A DNA stretch of 64,000 nt from JAAFHB01 sp963675995 (GTDB lineage: Bacteria > Bacteroidota > Bacteroidia > Bacteroidales > Prolixibacteraceae). Numbering within the stretch: position 1 is the first letter of the stretch; every line of letters starts with the position of its first letter. Positions 27,393-35,450 of this stretch are shown here, one piece after another. The position numbers and the translations under genes were made by a program. The stretch spans positions 332,105 through 396,104 of the forward strand of contig CAXXIY010000003.1 of assembly GCA_963675995.2 (NCBI GenBank), read 5' to 3'. The notes beneath the pieces were generated by a model, which saw nothing but the letters and a program-made list of their open reading frames with translations, was not told where the DNA came from and searched no databases.

Positions 27393-27764
27393 ATGGACAT
27401 AAACGATATTACCCACGAAATTTTAGATTCAGCCTATAAAATCCATTCAAAATTAGGTCCAGGGTTGTTGGAATCAGCATATAAGGCATGTATTGTTTAT
27501 GAACTTCGAAAAAAAGGACTTAAAGTTGAAGTTGAAAAACCATTGCCTTTGATTTACGAAGAAGTTAAATTGGAATGTGGATATAGAATCGATATATTCG
27601 TAGAAGATCAAGTTGTGGTTGAATTAAAAACTGTCGAAGCATTTACGGATGTTCATACTGCACAAGTCCTGACCTACCTAAAATTATCAGAAAGTAAAGT
27701 CGGATTATTGATTAATTTCTACGTTAAAAGCCTTAAAGACGGAATTAAGAGATTAATAATTTAA
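27393..27764 (+). CDS. GxxExxY protein (PD-(D/E)XK-like), second in window
   Basis: The 123-residue protein has GLLESAY at residues 24-30, Asp67 (GYRIDIFVED) and Glu77-x-Lys79 (VVELKT), followed by the family ending (HTAQVLTYLKLSESKVGLLINF). An in-frame extension upstream to 27312 is repeat sequence (SHRVKKYNTVKLIFKHCETL), so I place the start at the ATG at 27393. It is distinct in sequence from the copy at 19467. It sits inside a sugar-biosynthesis operon between two cacagtgt elements. Function unknown; the nuclease-like core is known from family comparison. Confidence 0.9.
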   Translation: MDINDITHEILDSAYKIHSKLGPGLLESAYKACIVYELRKKGLKVEVEKPLPLIYEEVKLECGYRIDIFVEDQVVVELKTVEAFTDVHTAQVLTYLKLSESKVGLLINFYVKSLKDGIKRLII

Positions 27765-27774
27765 GAAAATAATT

Positions 27775-27860
27775 CCACAGAGTTACACAGGGTCAAAAAG
27801 TGTTACACAGTGTTATAAACTGTGAGACACTTTTAAAACATTGTGATACACTGTGGACCC
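27775..27860. repeat. cacagtgt palindromic spacer element, copy 3
   Basis: The left end is ccacagagttacacagggtc and the right end acactgtggaccc, with a tacacagtgttataaactgtg core. It ends 11 bases before the capF ATG. Its right end is the same word as in copies 4 and 5. Confidence 0.8.
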
Positions 27861-27871
27861 TTTTAAAAAAT

Positions 27872-29074
27872 ATGATTAAAGTAGGCATCACCGGTCAAGT
27901 GGGTTTTGTTGGAACCCATCTTTTTAACACTTTAGGATTATATCCGGATAAGTTTATCCGGATTCCCTTCGAAGATTCATACTTTCATGACACATCGAAA
28001 TTAAAAGAGTTTGTCGCAAACTGCGATGCCATCATTCACCTGGCTGCTATGAACCGCCACAACGACCCGGAAGTACTTTATAAAACCAATGTAGCACTTG
28101 TGCAACAATTGATTTCTGCTTGTGAAACAACAAATTCAACTCCGCACATCCTGTTTTCATCAAGCACCCAGGAAGAGCGGGATAACCTTTATGGACGTTC
28201 GAAGAAAGAGGGCCGGGAATTATTGGAACAATGGGCAATTCGCAACAATGCACAATTTACAGGATTTGTAATCCCCAATGTCTTCGGACCATTTGGAAAT
28301 CCATATTACAATTCGGTAATAGCTACTTTTTGTCACCAGTTGACGCATAATGAAACACCTCGTATCGACGTCGATGGAGAGATCAAGCTGATCTATGTTT
28401 CTGAATTAGTGGAACAATTTATTGAAAAAATAAAAAAATACCACAGTGTCACACAGGGTTTAAAAAAGGAGTCACACAGTGAAAAACTCTGTGAAACACC
28501 TTTTAACACCGTGAAACATTGTGGACCTTTTCCTGTTCCACATACTTCAGAAATCAAAGTCTCATCTCTATTACAGAAGCTAACAAACTTCAAAGAAACA
28601 TATTTCGACCAAGGGATCCTCCCGAATCTGGACACCCCATTCGACCGAAATCTGTTCAACACTTTTCTTTGTTATATCGACCATTCGACCTTCTTTCCTT
28701 TCAAGCTGAAGCTCAATAGGGACGATCGAGGAAGTTTTGTAGAGACCATAAGGCTTAACAGCGGCGGACAAATATCTTTCTCCACCACTGTTCCCGGAAT
28801 CACACGTGGTAATCATTTTCATACACGCAAAGCCGAACGTTTTGCAGTGATCAAGGGAAAAGCCAGGATTGAATTTAGAAAGATCGGTACGGATAAAATA
28901 TACACCTTTGAACTGGATGGCGGTCAACCCTCATTTGTCGATATGCCCATTTGGTATACACACAACATCACCAATATCGGCACTGAAGAATTATATACCA
29001 TCTTTTGGATCAACGAGCATTTTGATACCAATGATACAGATACCTACTTCGAAAATGTGAGTTCCACAGTGTAG
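27872..29074 (+). CDS. capF: UDP-2-acetamido-2,6-dideoxy-hexulose reductase (CapF/FnlB/WbjC) with an inserted repeat
   Basis: Second FucNAc-pathway enzyme. The N-terminal SDR domain has GITGQVGFVG at 4-13 and YGRSKKEG as the Tyr-x3-Lys motif. The C-terminal cupin (about 270-395) has NHFHTRKAERFAVIKG. I start at ATG 27872; the 24 codons upstream are repeat. Codons at 28441-28527 are an 87-bp (29-codon) cacagtgt element inserted in frame between the domains (segment HSVTQGLKKESHSEKL and following). The protein is 400 residues against about 370 for S. aureus CapF, matching the insert. The last codons and the TAG lie in the next element. Confidence 0.92.
   Translation: MIKVGITGQVGFVGTHLFNTLGLYPDKFIRIPFEDSYFHDTSKLKEFVANCDAIIHLAAMNRHNDPEVLYKTNVALVQQLISACETTNSTPHILFSSSTQEERDNLYGRSKKEGRELLEQWAIRNNAQFTGFVIPNVFGPFGNPYYNSVIATFCHQLTHNETPRIDVDGEIKLIYVSELVEQFIEKIKKYHSVTQGLKKESHSEKLCETPFNTVKHCGPFPVPHTSEIKVSSLLQKLTNFKETYFDQGILPNLDTPFDRNLFNTFLCYIDHSTFFPFKLKLNRDDRGSFVETIRLNSGGQISFSTTVPGITRGNHFHTRKAERFAVIKGKARIEFRKIGTDKIYTFELDGGQPSFVDMPIWYTHNITNIGTEELYTIFWINEHFDTNDTDTYFENVSSTV
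28441..28527. repeat. cacagtgt palindromic element, copy 4, inside capF
   Basis: The left end is ccacagtgtcacacagggtt and the right end cattgtggacc, the same ends as the spacer copies. The core words are tcacacagtgaaaaactctg and gaaacacctttt. The length of 87 bases keeps the reading frame and the copy contains no stop in that frame. It encodes about residues 190-218 of the product. Confidence 0.85.
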
Positions 29075-29282
29075 CACAGGGTTTAACACAGTGTCACACA
29101 GTAAGTATTTTTTGACTGTGTAACATCTTTAAAACTCTGTGATACACTGTGCACCTCTTTTCTCAACATGATATATCTTTTAACTCTGTGAAACACTGTG
29201 GACCCATTTCTATTTCAAACTTTTATAAATAAATCCACTGTGGTACACCTTTTAACTCTGTGAAACACTGTGGACCCATTTC
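29063..29282. repeat. cacagtgt palindromic spacer element, copy 5 (compound)
   Basis: It begins ccacagtgtagcacagggtt, overlapping the capF stop codon, and continues through several gtgaaacactgtggaccc words. Two nearly identical ends (ttttaactctgtgaaacact near 29178 and 29257) make it a tandem of partial copies. It ends at the start of the fnlC-like gene. Confidence 0.8.
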
Positions 29283-29284
29283 CT

Positions 29285-30409
29285 ATGCAAAAACTCAAAC
29301 TCCTCACCATCATCGGCACGCGTCCAGAGATCATACGTCTCTCAGCGGTCATCAAAGCAGCCGATAAATATTTCAACCATATCCTTGTTCATACGGGTCA
29401 GAATTACGACTACTTACTGAACGAGGTATTCTTCGAGGATCTCGGACTGCGCGCCCCTGATCATTATCTGGCAAGTGTGGGAAGTAATCTTGGAGAAACA
29501 ATGGGTAATATTATTTCCAAATCGTATGATGTTCTTGTCAAGGAAAAACCCGATGCATTATTAATCCTGGGTGATACAAACTCGGCTTTAGCAGCAATCT
29601 CCGCCAAGCGTTTAAAGATCCCGATCTTTCATATGGAGGCCGGTAACCGTTGTTTTGATCAGAATGTACCAGAGGAGATCAACCGCAAGATAGTCGACCA
29701 TATCTCAGATATCAACCTCCCCTACACCGAACACTCACGCAGATATTTATTATCCGAAGGAATCCGCAAGGAACATATCTTTGTGACAGGTTCCCCAATG
29801 CGGGAAGTTTTAGAACAACATAAAGAAGCAATTGCCAAATCTGAAGTCCTAAAAGCGCTCAACCTTCAGCCTAACCGCTATATTCTAGTCTCTGCCCACC
29901 GCGAAGAGAACATCGATATTGAGGAGAACTTCATCAGTCTGATGAATGCAATTAATGCTATTGCCGAGCGATACCAGTTGCCCGTGATTTACTCCACCCA
30001 TCCGCGGAGTATGAAGTTTATTGAGCAGCGTAATTTTGTGTTTCATCCGTTGGTGCGTAATCTTAAACCCTTTGGTTTTCTCGATTACAATAAACTACAG
30101 ATGAATGCCTATTGCGTCTTATCCGATTCCGGCACCCTCTCCGAAGAGAGTGCAATGCTGGGCTTTGCTGGAATCCTGCTTCGCACTTCTACCGAGCGCC
30201 CCGAAGTATTGGACAAAGGGACGGTTGTTGTTGGTGGGATTAAAGGAAATGAAATAGAGCAGGCCATTGAGCTGGCTTTAGCAATAAAAGAAAACAATGA
30301 ACCCTCAGCTTTAATACCGGATTATACTGATATAAATGTATCAATAAAGGTGGTGAAAATCATTCAAAGCTTCACTAGTATTGTGAATAAAGTTGTTTGG
30401 GGGAAATAG
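29285..30409 (+). CDS. fnlC: Non-hydrolysing UDP-sugar 2-epimerase (FnlC/CapG/WecB type)
   Basis: Third FucNAc-pathway enzyme, epimerising C2 to give UDP-L-FucNAc. The 374-residue GT-B-fold protein has the usual N-terminus (LLTIIGTRPEIIRLSAVI), the segment HTGQNYDYLLNEVFFEDL, HMEAGNRCFDQNVPEEINRK, and the SAHREENID motif with conserved His and Glu residues. The frame extends five codons upstream to a GTG, but those codons are repeat sequence, so ATG 29285 is the better start. WecB (UDP-GlcNAc 2-epimerase) is the alternative; placement after capE and capF favours FnlC. Confidence 0.9.
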   Translation: MQKLKLLTIIGTRPEIIRLSAVIKAADKYFNHILVHTGQNYDYLLNEVFFEDLGLRAPDHYLASVGSNLGETMGNIISKSYDVLVKEKPDALLILGDTNSALAAISAKRLKIPIFHMEAGNRCFDQNVPEEINRKIVDHISDINLPYTEHSRRYLLSEGIRKEHIFVTGSPMREVLEQHKEAIAKSEVLKALNLQPNRYILVSAHREENIDIEENFISLMNAINAIAERYQLPVIYSTHPRSMKFIEQRNFVFHPLVRNLKPFGFLDYNKLQMNAYCVLSDSGTLSEESAMLGFAGILLRTSTERPEVLDKGTVVVGGIKGNEIEQAIELALAIKENNEPSALIPDYTDINVSIKVVKIIQSFTSIVNKVVWGK

Positions 30410-30414
30410 ACCAA

Positions 30415-30565
30415 TAGAACGCTGATAACGCAGATCTAACAGATTTACACAGATCTTTAATTTAAAAAATCAGCGGCCATCCGCCCAATCTGCGTAACTT
30501 GTCCGCCAACTGGCGGATCTGCGTGCCATTCGTGAAATTCGTAACAATTCGTGAAATTTCTTTAA
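30415..30565. repeat. Word-repeat spacer between fnlC and rfbF
   Basis: It starts aacgctgataacgcagatct with complement aatctgcgt further on, then contains gtccgcc-aac-tggcggat and several attcgtgaaattcgtaac words. The right part is the tccgcc hairpin known from the big arrays. It extends to the rfbF ATG, and 23 codons of it are open in the rfbF frame. Confidence 0.7.
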
Positions 30566-30567
30566 CA

Positions 30568-31341
30568 ATGAAAGTACTAATATTAGCCGGTGGTCTAGGT
30601 TCCCGCCTATCTGAAGAAACAACGCTAAAGCCAAAGCCAATGGTCGAAATTGGTGGAAAGCCTATTCTGTGGCATATTATGAAGATCTATTCTCATTACG
30701 GATATAATGAATTCATTATCCTTTGTGGATATAAAGGATATATGATAAAAGAGTATTTTGCCAATTATTACAGCCACATGTCAGACATGACTGTTGATAT
30801 GACCAATAATACTATTACCCACCATGCCAATCATGCCGAACCGTGGAAGGTGACCCTCGTTGATACTGGTCTCGACTCCATGACAGGCCGACGTATTAAA
30901 AAGGTAAAGGATTATGTCGGAAATGAACCTTTTATGCTCACGTATGGCGATGGGGTTGGTGATATTGATATTGATGAATTGGTTAAATACCACAAGTCAC
31001 ATGGTAAAGCCATTACAATGACATCTGTACAACCTGAAGGTCGTTATGGTTCTTTAATTCTTAATGAGTATGAGCAGGTGACATCATTTCAGGAAAAGCC
31101 AAAGGGAGATGGTGCCTGGATCAATGCAGGTTATTTTGTCTGCCAACCTGAAGTATTTGATTATATCCCCGATGGAGAACAGATCATCTTCGAAGGTGAA
31201 CCACTTGAAGGTTTAGCGAGTGCAGGTCAACTTTATGCCTATAAACACGAAGGTTTCTGGAAACCCATGGATACCCAGCGCGACAAAAACCAGTTGGAAG
31301 AAATGATAGAGAAGGGGAAAGCGCTATGGATTAAATGGTGA
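30568..31341 (+). CDS. rfbF: Glucose-1-phosphate cytidylyltransferase
   Basis: Makes CDP-glucose from CTP and glucose 1-phosphate, committing sugar to CDP-6-deoxyhexoses. The 257-residue length is exactly that of RfbF. It has the nucleotidyltransferase signature LAGGLGSRLSEET with KPKPMVEIGGKPILWH, then LTYGDGVGDID for metal binding, and the C-terminal EGFWKPMDTQRD. The frame is open upstream to 30499, but that segment is repeat, so ATG 30568 is the start. rfbG follows after 162 bases. Confidence 0.96.
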   Translation: MKVLILAGGLGSRLSEETTLKPKPMVEIGGKPILWHIMKIYSHYGYNEFIILCGYKGYMIKEYFANYYSHMSDMTVDMTNNTITHHANHAEPWKVTLVDTGLDSMTGRRIKKVKDYVGNEPFMLTYGDGVGDIDIDELVKYHKSHGKAITMTSVQPEGRYGSLILNEYEQVTSFQEKPKGDGAWINAGYFVCQPEVFDYIPDGEQIIFEGEPLEGLASAGQLYAYKHEGFWKPMDTQRDKNQLEEMIEKGKALWIKW

Positions 31342-31344
31342 TAC

Positions 31345-31475
31345 CGAATTAGACGAATAAAAGCGAATTTCTCGAAACAAAGTTCAGCGAAGCTAATACT
31401 TTCAAATAAAATATCTAATTTCAGTATAAATGTTTCCTGTTAACGAATTCGTGCTATTCGTCTAAATTAATGAAA
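31345..31475. repeat. Inverted-repeat spacer between rfbF and rfbG
   Basis: The left words aattagacgaata and aaagcgaattt are complements of the right words aattcgtgctattcgtctaaa. The spacer is thus one imperfect hairpin with the cagcgaagctaat word of the main array inside. Confidence 0.65.
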
Positions 31476-31503
31476 TCATTCAAAAATTGAAAAGCAAAAA
31501 TTA

Positions 31504-32577
31504 ATGTACCCGGAAAACTTCAATATATATAAAAACCGTCGCGTACTGATTACCGGACATACCGGTTTTAAAGGTTCATGGCTATGCTTGCTATTGCAAA
31601 AATTAGGTGCGGAAGTATATGGCTATGCTCTGGATCCGCCTACATATCCTTCACTTTTTAATGAAGCAAAGATCAGGGAATTGATGACTTCATTTATTGG
31701 TGATATCCGAGATTATGACAATTTATTGGAGGTTATGCAGAAGGTTCAACCGGAGATTGTGATTCATATGGCTGCCCAACCTTTAGTAAGAGAATCTTAT
31801 AAAATCCCCGTTGAGACTTATGCTATCAATGTGATGGGAACGGTTCATCTTCTTGAAGCATGCCGGCATACCAAAAGTGTTAAAGCCATTGTGAATGTAA
31901 CAACAGATAAATGTTACGAAAACAAGGAGTGGCATTGGGGTTATCGTGAGAATGAACCGATGGGGGGGTATGATCCCTATTCAAACAGCAAAGGATGTTC
32001 CGAACTGGTCACCTCATCTTACCGTAATTCTTATTTTAATCCATTTAAATATGTTGAGCACGGAGTTGCAATTGCGACAGCACGTGCAGGAAACGTTATC
32101 GGTGGTGGTGACTGGGCTGATGATCGTCTTATCCCCGATTTTATTAAGGCAATAACTAAAAATGAACAAGTAAAGATCCGCAGTCCGTATGCGATACGAC
32201 CATGGCAACATGTCTTGGAACCATTGACAGGTTACCTGACCCTTGCAGCAAAACTTTTTTCTGAAGGTCCTAAATATGGCGAAGGATGGAACTTCGGACC
32301 CGATGAAAGAGATGCCAGAAATGTGGAATGGATCACCAGTACAATTTGCAACCTTTGGGGTGAAGGGGCTTCTTTTAGCATTGATAAAGATCCTCAACCC
32401 CATGAAGCGAACTATCTGAAGCTCGATTGTTCAAAGGCTAAAGCCGAACTCAGTTGGGTGTCTCAATGGGATATCGAAAAAACTTTAAAAAGTATTGTGG
32501 ACTGGAATAAGTCCTTCCTCCTAAATGAAAACATGCGCACAATAACAGAATCTCAAATAGAAGAATACTTCGTGTAA
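31504..32577 (+). CDS. rfbG: CDP-glucose 4,6-dehydratase
   Basis: Converts CDP-glucose to CDP-4-keto-6-deoxyglucose. The 357-residue extended SDR has GHTGFKGSW at about 18-26 for NAD binding. The region with TTDKCYENKEWHWGYRENEP is characteristic of RfbG, followed by YDPYSNSKG as the Tyr-x3-Lys motif. It is full length. The stop codon overlaps the beginning of a word repeat (ttcgtgtaattagcttcgc). A decayed second rfbG 3' end lies 74 bases downstream. It marks the left edge of the AT-rich part of the locus. Confidence 0.95.
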   Translation: MYPENFNIYKNRRVLITGHTGFKGSWLCLLLQKLGAEVYGYALDPPTYPSLFNEAKIRELMTSFIGDIRDYDNLLEVMQKVQPEIVIHMAAQPLVRESYKIPVETYAINVMGTVHLLEACRHTKSVKAIVNVTTDKCYENKEWHWGYRENEPMGGYDPYSNSKGCSELVTSSYRNSYFNPFKYVEHGVAIATARAGNVIGGGDWADDRLIPDFIKAITKNEQVKIRSPYAIRPWQHVLEPLTGYLTLAAKLFSEGPKYGEGWNFGPDERDARNVEWITSTICNLWGEGASFSIDKDPQPHEANYLKLDCSKAKAELSWVSQWDIEKTLKSIVDWNKSFLLNENMRTITESQIEEYFV

Positions 32578-32650
32578 TTAGCTTCGCTGATCCGCTGGCG
32601 GATTCGTCTAAATTCGTGTAATACGTATGAAATTCGTGTGATTCGTATTT
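32572..32650. repeat. Word-repeat spacer after rfbG
   Basis: attcgtgtaatt and ttcgtctaaattcgtg words flank a gatccgc-tggcggat hairpin, and agcttcgctgat matches the main-array word. It separates intact rfbG from the rfbG remnant. Confidence 0.65.
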
Positions 32651-32651
32651 C

Positions 32652-32771
32652 CCCAAATGGGATATCGAAACGACCTTAAAATTTACTGTAGACTGGAACA
32701 AATCCAGGATTTATGACGAAAATGTAATAGAACTTTGCTATAAGCAAATTGAAAACTATTTTTATTGCTAA
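32652..32771 (+). pseudogene. 3' remnant of a second rfbG
   Basis: Thirty-nine codons plus a stop read PKWDIETTLK, then a segment with TVDWNKSRIYDEN and an end ENYFYC. They align with the last 39-40 residues of the intact RfbG just upstream (QWDIEKTLK, IVDWNKSFLLNEN, EEYFV) but differ at many positions. Only the C-terminal end of the gene remains, so this is the trace of a different rfbG allele left when the cassette was exchanged. The following bases are AT-rich like the downstream genes. Confidence 0.8.
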
Positions 32772-32841
32772 GCTAAATTCGCTTATATATACTCTTCATG
32801 AATTATCTTTTCTGCAATTGCATTTTACAAACAAATAATAA

Positions 32842-33387
32842 ATGAAATTTATAGAAACTCCTTTTGATGATCTTTGGGTTATTGAACCTGAAATAAAAAA
32901 CGATTCCAGAGGATTCCTGACAAGGCTGTTTTGCAAAAATGAATTTTCTAAAATAAATTTCGATTCTGAATTTGTACAAGAGAATTTAACATTAACCAAA
33001 ACTAAAGGTACATTCAGAGGATTTCATTATCAGTTGGAACCATTCGCTGAAAAAAAACTTGTGCGGTGCATTAATGGTAAAGTTACTGATATGGTAGTCG
33101 ATCTAAGAAAAAATTCAAACACCTTCTTAAAAATTTTTTCTGTAGAGTTAGATTCAGCAAAATTAAATATGATTCTAATTCCCGAAGGATTTGCTCATGG
33201 ATTCCAAACACAAACTGATAATTGTTTGATGCTTTATTTGCATACCAATTTTTATAATGCACAATATGAACGTGGGTTAAGCATTAATGATCCTCTTATT
33301 CATTGCTCTATGCCAATGCCAATCATAGAAATTTCTGAAAGAGATAAAAACCACAACTTATTAACTCCTAATTTTAAAGGTATATAA
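32842..33387 (+). CDS. RmlC-like NDP-4-keto-6-deoxyhexose epimerase
   Basis: The 181-residue cupin resembles dTDP-4-keto-6-deoxyglucose 3,5-epimerase. It has RGFLTRLFCKNEF, the GFHYQ motif near 60-64, VRCINGKVTDMVVDLR and PEGFAHGFQT. It lies directly after rfbF/rfbG and one base before a C-methyltransferase gene, so the likely substrate is a CDP-4-keto-6-deoxyhexose, epimerised at C3, C5 or both. rmlA, rmlB and rmlD are missing, so a rhamnose role is unlikely. AT-rich, unlike rfbG. Confidence 0.85.
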   Translation: MKFIETPFDDLWVIEPEIKNDSRGFLTRLFCKNEFSKINFDSEFVQENLTLTKTKGTFRGFHYQLEPFAEKKLVRCINGKVTDMVVDLRKNSNTFLKIFSVELDSAKLNMILIPEGFAHGFQTQTDNCLMLYLHTNFYNAQYERGLSINDPLIHCSMPMPIIEISERDKNHNLLTPNFKGI

Positions 33388-34611
33388 ATGAACTGTAGAC
33401 ATTGTGATAATCCGCTAACTCATGTATTTTGCGATTTGCAAACTTGCCCGCCATCAAATGCAATGGTGAAACCTGAGTTGATTAATTATCCGGAAACATA
33501 TTTTCCACTTAAAGTCTTTGTTTGCGAGAAATGCTGGCTGGTTCAGGTTGATGAATTAGAAAAAGCTGAATCTATTTTCAATGAAGAATATACCTATTTT
33601 TCTTCGTATTCAACGTCTTGGTTGCAACATGCTAAAGAATATACTGATTATATGACCGAAAGATTTGGATTAAATCCGGAATCTTTGGTGGTTGAAGTTG
33701 CATCGAATGATGGATATTTATTGCAATATTTTAAGGAGAAAAATATACCAGTTTTAGGAATAGAACCTACCGCAAATACTGCCCAAGTGGCTACTGATAA
33801 AGGTATCGAGAATATAGTTGACTTCTTTGGAACAAGACTAGCAGAAGAAAAATTAAAGGAAAAAGCTGATTTAATTTTAGGCAATAATGTTTTGGCACAT
33901 GTGCCTGACATTAATGACTTTGTTAAAGGCGTGAAAATTGCGTTAAAACCAAACGGTGTTAACACATTTGAATTTCCTCATTTATGCAAACTTGTAGAGT
34001 TTAATCAATTTGACACCATTTATCATGAACATTTTTCGTATTTATCGCTTACCGCGGTAAAATCTATTTTTGAAAACCAAGGATTAGAAATTTTCGATGT
34101 AAAAGAATTGCCCACCCACGGGGGATCATTACGGATATTCGTAAAACACAAAACAGATATAACAAAAATAATAGAACCCGCAGTTACTCTTTTTTTGCAA
34201 AAAGAAAAAGCCATTGGTGTTAATACGATCGAATATTATCAAAATTTTCAACAAAAAATTGATAACATAAAGAATAACTTTATCAGTTTTTTATTGGAAC
34301 AAAAAAGAAATCAGAAAAAAGTAATTGGCTATGGAGCCGCTGCAAAAGGGAACACCTTATTAAATTTCTGTGGCATTAAAGGCAATGATTTGATAACATT
34401 TGTAGTTGATGCATCTCCATATAAACGTGGTAAATTATTACCCGGGTCCAGAATTCCAGTAGTTGGCAAGGAAAATATTGAACAGTTTAAACCTGATTAT
34501 ATTATAATTTTCCCTTGGAATTTAAAGGGAGAAATCATGGAACAATTGCAATATACCCAAGAGTGGGGAGCTAAGTTTGTTGCAGCCGTTCCAAAACTAA
34601 CTATATCATAA
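33388..34611 (+). CDS. Sugar C-methyltransferase (TylCIII/NovU-like)
   Basis: SAM-dependent methyltransferase predicted to add a methyl branch (usually C3) to a 4-keto-6-deoxy nucleotide sugar. The 407-residue protein has the three-part layout of the family: an N-terminal zinc-binding domain (CRHCDNP near 3-9 and CEKCW near 48-52), a SAM-binding core (VVEVASNDGYLLQYF near 110), and a C-terminal Rossmann-like domain (VIGYGAAAKGNTLLNF). The conserved HEHFSYLS segment is present. It starts immediately after the epimerase stop and ends 3 bases before the next gene. Confidence 0.9.
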   Translation: MNCRHCDNPLTHVFCDLQTCPPSNAMVKPELINYPETYFPLKVFVCEKCWLVQVDELEKAESIFNEEYTYFSSYSTSWLQHAKEYTDYMTERFGLNPESLVVEVASNDGYLLQYFKEKNIPVLGIEPTANTAQVATDKGIENIVDFFGTRLAEEKLKEKADLILGNNVLAHVPDINDFVKGVKIALKPNGVNTFEFPHLCKLVEFNQFDTIYHEHFSYLSLTAVKSIFENQGLEIFDVKELPTHGGSLRIFVKHKTDITKIIEPAVTLFLQKEKAIGVNTIEYYQNFQQKIDNIKNNFISFLLEQKRNQKKVIGYGAAAKGNTLLNFCGIKGNDLITFVVDASPYKRGKLLPGSRIPVVGKENIEQFKPDYIIIFPWNLKGEIMEQLQYTQEWGAKFVAAVPKLTIS

Positions 34612-34614
34612 AAG

Positions 34615-35436
34615 ATGAAAGTAACTGTGACCGGTGGAACAGGGTTTATTGGAAACTATTTGGTAGAGGCTTTATTAGACAGTGGGGCAGATGTTATTGT
34701 CACAGGTATTGATATTAATATAGCAGCCCAATATAACTGGTTCGAAAAAATAACTTTTATTGAGCTTGATTTCAATGCCAAACAAAATGAGGAAGTCCTA
34801 AAAAAAATAGCTTCTTCAGATAAATTGATCCACTTAGCATGGAGTGGATTACCCAATTACAAAGATTTGTTTCATTTTGAAGAAAATCTAATGACTCAGT
34901 ATTTCTTTTTAAAAGAATTAGTAACCTTTGGATTAAAGGACATCACAATTACTGGTACTTGCTTTGAGTATGGCATGAAAGAAGGTCCTCTTAGTGCTGA
35001 AATGCCTGCAGACCCTCAAAATCCGTATGCACTCGCAAAAGATACATTGCGAAAATTCTTACAGGAATTACAGAAGAAAGAAAGTTTTAGACTAAAATGG
35101 TTGCGTCTTTTTTATATGTATGGTAATGGTCAATCCGAAAAATCAATTTTATCACAACTGGAGCAGGCAATAAAAAATGGAGATGATGTTTTTAATATGA
35201 GCGGTGGAGAACAATTACGCGATTACCTTCCTGTAAATGAAGTTGCAAAGCGAATATCAGATTTAGCAATTGATGATCAAAAGAATGGGATATACAACAT
35301 TTGTAGTGGAAAACCTATTTCTATAAAGACATTGGTAGAAAATTACCTAAAGGAGAACAATAAATCAATAAAATTGAATTTAGGACATTATCCTTATCCC
35401 GATTATGAGCCAATGGCCTTTTGGGGAATACAATAA
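34615..35436 (+). CDS. NAD(P)-dependent SDR reductase for a CDP-deoxysugar
   Basis: The 273-residue extended SDR has GGTGFIGNYL at about 7-16 and a YALAKD catalytic Tyr-x3-Lys near 137-142. As the last sugar gene after rfbF, rfbG, epimerase and C-methyltransferase it most likely reduces the 4-keto group, giving the final CDP-3-C-methyl-6-deoxyhexose. The exact stereochemistry cannot be read. It lies 3 bases after the methyltransferase. A 4-epimerase role is the alternative. Confidence 0.82.
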   Translation: MKVTVTGGTGFIGNYLVEALLDSGADVIVTGIDINIAAQYNWFEKITFIELDFNAKQNEEVLKKIASSDKLIHLAWSGLPNYKDLFHFEENLMTQYFFLKELVTFGLKDITITGTCFEYGMKEGPLSAEMPADPQNPYALAKDTLRKFLQELQKKESFRLKWLRLFYMYGNGQSEKSILSQLEQAIKNGDDVFNMSGGEQLRDYLPVNEVAKRISDLAIDDQKNGIYNICSGKPISIKTLVENYLKENNKSIKLNLGHYPYPDYEPMAFWGIQ

Positions 35437-35450
35437 CTAAAAACTTATCC

